Shown here: in pieces, positions 23,367 through 29,264 of the stretch
Layout of the letters: each line of letters opens with the position of its first letter
Numbering within the stretch: the stretch's first letter is position 1
NCBI GenBank assembly: GCA_003565035.1
Contig: PXDP01000373.1
Coordinates: 1-29,264 of the forward strand
Direction: 5' to 3'
Origin: PVC group bacterium
GTDB taxonomy: Bacteria > Verrucomicrobiota > Kiritimatiellia > SS1-B-03-39 > UBA6053
Length of the DNA: 29,264 nucleotides
Position numbers and translations under genes: made by a program
Notes under the pieces: model-generated
What the model saw: only the letters and a program-made list of their open reading frames with translations
Told to the model about the DNA's origin: nothing
Database searches by the model: none

Positions 23367-25484
23367 TCATTCATTCTCCTTGAGAATGACAAGATCCGCA
23401 AGAATCTGCAAGCCCTCGCGCAAAACAATATCCCGCTCCGGGCGAATCCGGTTCCGGCCGTTGTCCTCTTCATCCTCCTCATCATCCATCAGGACCATGC
23501 CGTCCTCCTGAAGCCTGTCCAACTCACGGTCCGAAAGGGCCTGCTCTTTTCTAGACGCCAGATTCAGGGAAACCTGGCGCCTGCGGGCACGCTCCTCCAA
23601 ACGGTCAATTTTCTGCTGAAAATGCAGGAATTCCTCGTCCTCCGCCAAGCGTGCGGCGGACAAATCGCGCAGTTGTTCATTGAAGGCCCGAAGACTTCCA
23701 TGGGGACGGAAACGAACCGGGGCCACCCAGGTCCAGGGCAGCACATTCTCGAGAAACTCCTCACCCAGCTCCAGTACATCCGACGGACTGCGGATCTCAA
23801 TATCCGGGCTCACCCCTTTCAACTGAGTGGAGCGCCCGTCAATCCGGTAAAACGCCGCTGTGGTGACCTTTAGAGATCCAAGGCTGCTGTCGCGTCGGTC
23901 CAATGGCATAATGGATTGCACCGAGCCCTTCCCGTGAGTTTTGGAATCGCCGACGATAACCGCGCGCCCGTAATCCTGAAGCGCGGCGGCCAAAATTTCC
24001 GAGGCGGAGGCACTTTGCCGGTTAATCAGAATCACCATCGGTTTTTCAAAAACCACACCGCGGCGCGGATCGGAGAGCACACGCACATTGCCTTCGGACC
24101 GGACCTGCACGATCGGCCCGTAGTCAATAAAGAATCCGGACATTTCCACCGCATCCTGAAGACTGCCGCCACCATTATTCCGCAGATCAAAGACCAGACC
24201 GTCCACCTCCTCCAGGTTCAATTCCTCCAGCAGCGCTTTCACGTCCGCAGCAGAACTCCGGTCCCCCTGAAAATCGCGGTAAAAATCCGGCAGCAGCAGA
24301 ATGCCAAGCCGGAATGTACGGCCATCCAGCTCCAATTCATGAATCTGCATGTTTGCGGCGTTCTCCTCAAGCTTGATTTCGTCACGCACCAAATCGATCA
24401 CCCGGACCTCCGTGCCGGTCGGATCGCTGGCGGGGATCACATGCAAAACCACAGTGGAACCGATTTCACCGCGAATCAGACGCACGGAACGGTACAGCGG
24501 CCAGAACAGAATATCCTCGGCAGGTTCTTCTCCCTGCCCCACGGCGATGATCCGGTCGCCCGGTTGCAGGCGTCCGTCCCTGTGGGCAGGGCCACCCTTG
24601 ATCAGGCGTTCAATTTTGGCGGCCCCGTCTTCATACCCAAGCATCGCGCCGATTCCGGTCAGTGACAGCCGCATGTTGATATCAAAATCTTCATTGGCCC
24701 GAGGAGACATGTAGGAGGAATGAGTGTCATACGCCCGGGTAAAACTGCTCAGAAACATTTGCTGAACATATTCGGCGTCGTGCCCGCGCAGCACATCGAT
24801 AAACTGGGTGTAGCGTCGCAAAATCCGCTCAACCGGCGAAAGATCCAGTTGCGGGGCAACCAGAGAAGGCTCCTCCTCCCGCTCCTCTCCTGCAAGGTCA
24901 TCCTCCGACTCCTCATCCGGCTCCTCCTCCGCTTCGGCCGCCTGTTCCTCCACCTCCAATTCCCGCAACATCTGACTGACCCGGTGTCCAACATACTCGT
25001 TGGTGATTTTATGGCGCCATAACTCATCCCACTCCTCCTCGGTATCCACCCAGGGCATATCTTTCCGGCGCCAGATAAACTCCTGGTTCAGGTCGGTATC
25101 CACCCCGGTCTCCACAAAAGACCGGACAAACGCCACCCGGTTCTCCGCGCGTTCTTTAAAGCGTGTAAACACATGAAAGGCCAGGTCCAAACGTCCTTCA
25201 AGCAGATCTTCCCGCAAAGTAAGCCCCATTCTTCGGAACTCAGCCACATCCGAGGCCAAAAAGATACTCCGGTCAAAATCCAGGGCGCGCAAATAATTGT
25301 CCAGCGTCCGCCGGGCAATCGCCTCGGAGAACGGCTCCCGGTTCATGTGTGCCTGGGGCACAACCCGTACCAGCGTCCGGGTAATATGGCCCGCATTTTC
25401 ATCCGCCGCCAGAGGCATAAGCTCCTGGGCCCCCAAAAAAGCGGCGCAGACATACATTAAAAAGAAAAATCGAATGAATTTCAT
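23367..25484 (-). CDS. prc: Tail-specific protease Prc/Tsp (peptidase S41)
   Basis: This 705-residue protein has a signal peptide (FIRFFFLMYVCAAFLGA), so it is periplasmic. It trims proteins from their C-termini. The order is an N-terminal helical domain (about 25-240), a PDZ domain (about 270-360, with LTGIGAML and GGPAHRDGRLQPGDRIIAV), the S41 peptidase core (about 375-580) and a Prc-type C-terminal domain (DUF3340-like). The catalytic pair is Ser493 in SASASEI and Lys519 in HGKGSVQ, as in E. coli Prc. Oddities are a strongly acidic insert at about 180-212 and a second acidic patch near 668-680. It is the first gene of an apparent two-gene unit with the VWA protein. Envelope quality control beside two export modules is plausible but not proven. 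Confidence 0.93.
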   Translation of the reverse strand: MKFIRFFFLMYVCAAFLGAQELMPLAADENAGHITRTLVRVVPQAHMNREPFSEAIARRTLDNYLRALDFDRSIFLASDVAEFRRMGLTLREDLLEGRLDLAFHVFTRFKERAENRVAFVRSFVETGVDTDLNQEFIWRRKDMPWVDTEEEWDELWRHKITNEYVGHRVSQMLRELEVEEQAAEAEEEPDEESEDDLAGEEREEEPSLVAPQLDLSPVERILRRYTQFIDVLRGHDAEYVQQMFLSSFTRAYDTHSSYMSPRANEDFDINMRLSLTGIGAMLGYEDGAAKIERLIKGGPAHRDGRLQPGDRIIAVGQGEEPAEDILFWPLYRSVRLIRGEIGSTVVLHVIPASDPTGTEVRVIDLVRDEIKLEENAANMQIHELELDGRTFRLGILLLPDFYRDFQGDRSSAADVKALLEELNLEEVDGLVFDLRNNGGGSLQDAVEMSGFFIDYGPIVQVRSEGNVRVLSDPRRGVVFEKPMVILINRQSASASEILAAALQDYGRAVIVGDSKTHGKGSVQSIMPLDRRDSSLGSLKVTTAAFYRIDGRSTQLKGVSPDIEIRSPSDVLELGEEFLENVLPWTWVAPVRFRPHGSLRAFNEQLRDLSAARLAEDEEFLHFQQKIDRLEERARRRQVSLNLASRKEQALSDRELDRLQEDGMVLMDDEEDEEDNGRNRIRPERDIVLREGLQILADLVILKENE

Positions 25485-25629
25485 AATCTATCCAAATGAG
25501 GTGAACGAATATCAAGTGTGACATCCTAAAGGCATCATCGGTTCAAGGCGAACGAAAATTACACAAAACCCACTATCCCTCAGGTTTCAGGAAGCACAAG
25601 AATGAAAACAAGCCTGTAGCTCCGGTCGA

Positions 25630-26019
25630 TCAATCTTCATCCCGCACGGGCGTCATCCGGACCGTTCCGGACTCGTCGCCCCTCAGGGGACTCTGCTCAC
25701 GGAACACAAGCGGTTCCCCGGGCTTTTGCTGCGGCCACCATCGCTCAGTCAAAAGACGCCAGGCCTCAGGATCGCGGGTGTAATCAAAAACAGGCTCAAT
25801 CACCACATCCTCTGAGGACACCCGATACACCCGGCTGCCAAAGGCATGCTGGTGCAAAAGAAAATGCATCCCGCCCCGAGACCCCATATAGAAGACATGG
25901 TTCAATCCCACATCTGTATGACGTCGCACGGCCGCACCCAAATCATCTGGAGCCACCGGGCTCACACAACCCGAGGCCAGAAAAAAACCGAAGATGAAAA
26001 TCACAAAAAATCTAGTCAT
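25630..26019 (-). CDS. Small hypothetical lipoprotein
   Basis: This 129-residue protein has a hydrophobic signal peptide and lipobox FLASGC, with lipidated Cys18. The next residue is Val, not Asp, so outer-membrane sorting is likely. The mature part is a small mixed domain with conserved-looking RGGMHFLLHQHAFGSRVYRV and a short acidic end. No family is recognised. AGGG precedes the ATG. It stands alone, divergent from the radical SAM gene. The 145 bases between it and prc contain nothing clear. Confidence 0.65.
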   Translation of the reverse strand: MTRFFVIFIFGFFLASGCVSPVAPDDLGAAVRRHTDVGLNHVFYMGSRGGMHFLLHQHAFGSRVYRVSSEDVVIEPVFDYTRDPEAWRLLTERWWPQQKPGEPLVFREQSPLRGDESGTVRMTPVRDED

Positions 26020-26101
26020 ATTCCCTAATTACAGGATCATCACAAAATTGCGATGCGTTTTTACGGGGAAGCTCTCCGGCAAGGAAAATCAAAGCGGACA
26101 T

Positions 26102-26129
26102 TTGACAGTCAGATTCTCCGGCATATAAG
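26102..26129 (+). promoter_or_regulatory. Strong sigma70-type promoter for the radical SAM gene
   Basis: A perfect -35 box TTGACA (26102-26107) and a -10 box TATAAG (26124-26129) are separated by 16 bp. Transcription should begin at about 26136-26137, which is the same place as the ATG of the gene. This decides the start codon and suggests a leaderless message. Confidence 0.65.
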
Positions 26130-26136
26130 CCCCACC

Positions 26137-27267
26137 ATGCACTCCGCGCCCCCCGCCATCCAGACACCCTCCGCCCGTATGCCGTTCCAGGTTGATTTTC
26201 AGCAGGCCCCCTTGCTGGTCATCTGGGAGGTCACCCGCGCCTGCGCCCTCGCCTGCCGCCACTGCCGGGCATCGGCCATCAACCAGCGGCACCCCGAAGA
26301 ACTCACTCTGCGGGAGGGCAAAGCACTCCTGGACGAAATACAGGCAATGGGCACCCCTATTGTGGTGCTGACCGGCGGCGATCCCATCCAGCGCGACGAT
26401 CTGGAGGAGCTTATCGCCCACGGAAAATCACTCGGACTCCGCATGGGCACCATTCCCGCCGGCACGCCCCGCCTCACCCGGGAGCGCCTGGCCTCGCTCC
26501 GGGAGGCCGGTGTCGACCAGGTCGCCTTCAGTATCGATGCCGCCACCGCCGAACGGCACGATGCCTTCCGCCAGGTTCCCGGGTCGTTTGACCTCACCCT
26601 CCAAGGGGCCCGCTGGGCGAGGGAACTCGGGATCCCCCTGCAAATCAACACCGTGTTCAGCCGCAACAATCTCAACGAATTCGAGGAGATCGCCGACCTC
26701 GTCGCCAGCCTCGACATCGTCTTCTGGGAAGTGTTTTTCCTTGTGCCCACCGGACGCGGAACCGAACTCCAGGGCTGCAACGCGGAGGAAACCGAGGCCC
26801 TGTTTGCCAAACTTTACACACGCTCCAAAACCGCTCCGTACGTGATTAAAGTCACAGAGGCCCAGCACTACCGCCGCTACATCCTGCAACAAAATCAACA
26901 GGACCGCGGACGTGCACTGGCCAACCGGGGGGATGCCACCGAAGTTCATGCCCAGGGCGGCCGCCCCGCGATTGGCATGTCCTCCAAAGTCGTGAATGCC
27001 GGCAGCGGCTTCTGCTTTGTCGACCACACCGGCGACATCTGCCCCAGCGGCTTTCTGCCCGAAGTTTGCGGCAACGTCCGAACTCATTCAATAACAAGCG
27101 TTTATCGGGACCAAAGCCTGTTCACCGCCTTGCGAGATCCGCGCCGCCTGGAGGGCAAATGCGGACGCTGCGAATTCAAAGCCGCCTGCGGCGGATCCCG
27201 CTCCCGGGCCCATGCCGTTCACGGCAATCCTTTCGCCGAAGAAACCACCTGTGTGCTCATCCGATAA
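26137..27267 (+). CDS. Radical SAM/SPASM enzyme (TIGR04053 / AhbD-NirJ-like)
   Basis: This 376-residue cytoplasmic iron-sulfur enzyme has the radical SAM cluster motif C-x3-C-x2-C at Cys36, Cys40 and Cys43 (TRACALACRHCRA), followed by the glycine-rich LTGGDP. The C-terminal SPASM region adds further cysteines (CFVDHTGDICPSGF, CGRCEFKAACGG and a final Cys near the end) for extra clusters. This arrangement is shared by TIGR04053 proteins and by the heme-pathway enzymes AhbC, AhbD and NirJ. The exact reaction cannot be told: it could act on a tetrapyrrole or on a peptide. Upstream in-frame ATGs exist (for example 26053), but they lie before the promoter at 26102-26129, so 26137 is preferred; Met15 is another option. 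No heme or peptide-precursor gene is adjacent. Confidence 0.85.
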   Translation: MHSAPPAIQTPSARMPFQVDFQQAPLLVIWEVTRACALACRHCRASAINQRHPEELTLREGKALLDEIQAMGTPIVVLTGGDPIQRDDLEELIAHGKSLGLRMGTIPAGTPRLTRERLASLREAGVDQVAFSIDAATAERHDAFRQVPGSFDLTLQGARWARELGIPLQINTVFSRNNLNEFEEIADLVASLDIVFWEVFFLVPTGRGTELQGCNAEETEALFAKLYTRSKTAPYVIKVTEAQHYRRYILQQNQQDRGRALANRGDATEVHAQGGRPAIGMSSKVVNAGSGFCFVDHTGDICPSGFLPEVCGNVRTHSITSVYRDQSLFTALRDPRRLEGKCGRCEFKAACGGSRSRAHAVHGNPFAEETTCVLIR

Positions 27268-27276
27268 TCCAGACAC

Positions 27277-27304
27277 TTGACGCACTGTAAATCCTCTCTA
27301 TGAT
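27277..27304 (+). promoter_or_regulatory. Predicted promoter for the doxX-fkp operon
   Basis: TTGACG (27277-27282) and TATGAT (27299-27304) are spaced 16 bp. Transcription would begin near 27311, giving a leader of about 33 bases with AGAGGA before the ATG at 27344. Confidence 0.55.
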
Positions 27305-27343
27305 ATGACTTCATTGCAACATAAGAACACCTAGAGGACACCG

Positions 27344-27766
27344 ATGAAGAAGCTGCTTTTTTCCAACCCCACCCATTCCACACCCGCCTCCATCTCGCTG
27401 CTGATTCAGCGCCTTATTTTTGGTTTTTTCATGCTCTTCGGACACGGATGGGGCAAGCTGGTCTCTTTCGGCGACCGCATGGACTCCTTTCCCGATCCCC
27501 TAGGTGTCGGCAGTGCCGTCAGCCTGGCCCTGGCCGTCTTCGCAGAAGTTCTCTGCGCCTTCCTGGTGGGCATCGGCCTGCTGACCCGGGCGGCCCTCAT
27601 TCCCCTCATCATCACCATGCTCGTCGCCGCGTTCATGGTCCACGGTGCCGATCCCCTGTTCGGCCGCGGCCCCAGCAAAGAAATGGCCCTGCTTTTTCTG
27701 GCCGCGTATGTTTCCATTTTCGTTGCCGGCCCCGGGAAATTCTCCATCGACCGCCTCCTGAAATAA
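27344..27766 (+). CDS. DoxX-family membrane protein
   Basis: This 140-residue protein has four hydrophobic segments. It shows the DoxX-type pattern: an early LLIQRLIFGFFMLFGHGWGKL helix, then VFAEVLCAFLVGIGLLTRAALIPLIITML, and a final helix ending in PGKFSIDRLL, the usual GPG(K/R)xSLD ending. DoxX proteins are inner-membrane proteins of uncertain role, linked in some species to redox or thiosulfate metabolism. AGAGGA lies 9 bases before the ATG. The acidic unknown gene follows after 10 bases and fkp overlaps that, so the three form one operon. Confidence 0.85.
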   Translation: MKKLLFSNPTHSTPASISLLIQRLIFGFFMLFGHGWGKLVSFGDRMDSFPDPLGVGSAVSLALAVFAEVLCAFLVGIGLLTRAALIPLIITMLVAAFMVHGADPLFGRGPSKEMALLFLAAYVSIFVAGPGKFSIDRLLK

Positions 27767-27776
27767 TTTTTTTGGC

Positions 27777-28433
27777 ATGAAAGAATCCGATTACAACTCC
27801 CGCGAAGAATACGTCAAAGCCCGCATCGCTTTTCTGCGGGAGAAAATGAAGGACCTCGAGGATATTCTCGATTACTGCGCCGACGAAGATGAACCCGAAG
27901 AGGAACTCGCGTTCCTTGAACACATCTACGTTATGGAGTCCCAGCCCTCCGTGACACACGCCCACCAGCTCATCGCCGCCGGGGTCAGCCTCCCGCCACC
28001 CGATGACCTCAGCGATACCGCCCTGCACGACAAACTCTGGGAAATCATCCATAAACTCGCGGAACTCCGCGTCTTCATCGACAACACCAATCATCTCACC
28101 GACCGCGAACTCTACGAACGCCTCTGGACCGAAACCCTCAACGAATTCACCTGGGACATGTCCAACGCCCTCAACGGTGCCATGCACATCGACATGTGCG
28201 GCAGCGGCAGCGAAGAAGACACCGCCGACTGGCTCAGCTACTACGCCTGTGAAGAAGACCGCCAGGACTGGCTGGCCTCCTATCCCGCCGATCCGCTCCC
28301 GCCGGTCAAAAAAGCCAAAACTGACCGCGACGATGCCATGCCCCGGCCCGAATACGACATGGACGACTGGGACGACGAAGCCTGGGACGGAGACGACTGG
28401 GACGATGACATCGACGGGGAAATGCCCTTTTAA
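27777..28433 (+). CDS. Acidic hypothetical protein encoded just before fkp
   Basis: This 218-residue cytoplasmic protein has no signal peptide or membrane segment. The N-terminal part is charged and helical, with likely coiled coil (ARIAFLREKMKDLEDILDY, about 16-34). The middle holds a distinctive GSGSEEDTADWLSYYACEED block at about residues 142-161. The last 40 residues are rich in Asp and Trp (MDDWDDEAWDGDDWDDD), giving a very low isoelectric point. I do not recognise a family. Its stop codon overlaps the ATG of fkp (TAATG), so the two proteins are made together, and it may act with Fkp or its products. An acidic tail of this kind often binds cations or basic partners, but nothing more can be said. 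Confidence 0.7.
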   Translation: MKESDYNSREEYVKARIAFLREKMKDLEDILDYCADEDEPEEELAFLEHIYVMESQPSVTHAHQLIAAGVSLPPPDDLSDTALHDKLWEIIHKLAELRVFIDNTNHLTDRELYERLWTETLNEFTWDMSNALNGAMHIDMCGSGSEEDTADWLSYYACEEDRQDWLASYPADPLPPVKKAKTDRDDAMPRPEYDMDDWDDEAWDGDDWDDDIDGEMPF

Positions 28434-29264
28434 TGAACACCTGCCTCTCCGTCCCCCCTGCCCTCTGCCAACTTCCGCCCCCCGCCGCGGCCGACTACAT
28501 GACCCACGACCCCGCCGGCCAAAAACTTGGCTCCGGCGGCGGCACCGCCCACCTCCTTCACCAAGCCTGGCGGCATCAGGCTCCTGACCTCCCCTTTTCC
28601 GACTGGCTCTGCCGCGATCCGAACCTGCTCCTCCACGCCGGCGGCCAAAGCCGTCGCCTCCCCGCCTACGCCGCCACCGGCAAAGCCCTGCTGCCAGTCC
28701 CCGTCTTCCGCTGGAGCACCGGTCAACGCCTCGATCAAACCCTGCTTGATCTGCAGAAACCCCTCCTGCAAACCCTTCTCGAACGGGCCCCCGCCTCGCT
28801 CAACACCCTTGTGGCCAGCGGCGATGTGCTCGTCTGGAATGATGCGCCCCTTCCCGAAATTCCCGAAGTCGATGTCCTCTGCGTCGGCCTCTGGGACAGC
28901 CCCGAAGCCGCAAGCCACCATGGTGTCTTTTTCACGCCCCGTGCCCGTCCGGAAACCTTCGAATTTATGCGGCAAAAGCCCGCCCCCTCCGAAATTCAGT
29001 CCCTTGCCGGCGATCACCTCTTTTTGCTCGACGTCGGCATCTGGCTCTTCAGCCCCCGCGCCATCGACGTCCTGATGAAAAAATGCGGATGGACCGGCGA
29101 TGCGTTTTCGGGCGGCATTCCTGACGAGTTCGACCTCTACACTGCCTTTGGCGAGGCCCTCGGCAGCCGACCCACCCGCCCGGACCCGGACATTTCCGCA
29201 CTCTCCTGCGCCATTCTCCCCCTCACGCAGGGTGAATTTTACCACTTTGGCACCTCCCGGGATC
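28433..29264 (+). CDS. fkp: Bifunctional fucokinase / fucose-1-phosphate guanylyltransferase, N-terminal part
   Basis: The frame is open from the ATG at 28433 to the window end (277 residues) and continues beyond it. It matches the N-terminal guanylyltransferase half of Bacteroides-type Fkp: GQKLGSGGGTAHLLHQA at about residues 30-46, LLHAGGQSRRLPAYA at about 65-79, PVPVFRWSTGQ, LVASGDV, ASHHGVFF, LFLLDVGIWLFS and FYHFGTSR near the edge. The complete enzyme has about 950 residues, with a GHMP kinase domain at the C-terminus that is outside this window. It phosphorylates L-fucose and forms GDP-L-fucose, the donor for fucosylated glycans. That fits a cell that makes surface polysaccharide and may take fucose from its surroundings. 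The gene overlaps the acidic protein gene by one base. Codons end mostly in C. Confidence 0.93.
   Translation, partial: MNTCLSVPPALCQLPPPAAADYMTHDPAGQKLGSGGGTAHLLHQAWRHQAPDLPFSDWLCRDPNLLLHAGGQSRRLPAYAATGKALLPVPVFRWSTGQRLDQTLLDLQKPLLQTLLERAPASLNTLVASGDVLVWNDAPLPEIPEVDVLCVGLWDSPEAASHHGVFFTPRARPETFEFMRQKPAPSEIQSLAGDHLFLLDVGIWLFSPRAIDVLMKKCGWTGDAFSGGIPDEFDLYTAFGEALGSRPTRPDPDISALSCAILPLTQGEFYHFGTSRD

Noticed and set aside
28430..29245. 271-residue open frame on the minus strand, Gly-rich
   Set aside because: It is the reverse of fkp, whose product matches a known family along its full visible length. The Gly-rich composition is what C-ending codons give when read backwards.
1..29264. CRISPR array, tRNA, rRNA or prophage genes
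   Set aside because: No regularly spaced repeats, cloverleaf-like sequences, rRNA segments or phage structural genes were seen on either strand.

Overview
The window is ordinary-GC, gene-dense DNA from a Gram-negative bacterium: it encodes lipoproteins, outer-membrane beta-barrels and a short Wza-type exporter. The mix of genes (Fkp-type fucose salvage, a PF12831-like FAD oxidoreductase, DUF1538 with PII-like proteins, two polysaccharide export modules) fits the PVC superphylum, most plausibly Verrucomicrobiota or Kiritimatiellota. That placement is an inference from gene content; no rRNA or other taxonomic marker is present.

Layout. 1-1.25 kb: the 3' end of a gene (probably ARPP-1/DUF6569-like) cut by an intact IS30-family element. 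1.25-1.94 kb: AT-rich non-coding DNA with small repeats and a promoter. 1.94-7.97 kb (+): polysaccharide module A (outer-membrane barrel, exported polyproline-tailed protein, O-antigen ligase/polymerase, Wzc-like tyrosine kinase with an unusual Tyr-rich N-terminal tail). 7.99-11.89 kb (-): an overlapping operon of a fused double-DUF1538 membrane protein, a triple PII-like protein and ProC. 11.98-13.25 kb (+): a DPM-like GT2 glycosyltransferase and RsmD. 13.24-21.39 kb (-): polysaccharide module B (exported protein with an SLH-like segment, barrel, Wzc with a classical C-terminal Tyr cluster, short Wza lipoprotein, ligase/polymerase with TPRs, FAD oxidoreductase). 21.53-25.48 kb (-): tail-specific protease Prc followed by a membrane-anchored VWA protein. 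25.63-26.02 kb (-): a small lipoprotein. 26.14-29.26 kb (+): a radical SAM/SPASM enzyme, then a DoxX protein, an acidic unknown protein and the 5' part of fkp.

How the genes fit together. Modules A and B are two opposite-facing, non-identical versions of the same machine: polymerase/ligase, co-polymerase kinase and outer-membrane barrel. Only B has a Wza-type exporter. That exporter is short and lacks the C-terminal membrane helix, so it probably needs a barrel partner. The central DUF1538/PII/ProC operon suggests ion transport under PII-type control linked to proline synthesis. No CRISPR array, tRNA, rRNA, flippase, initiating sugar transferase or exosortase was seen.
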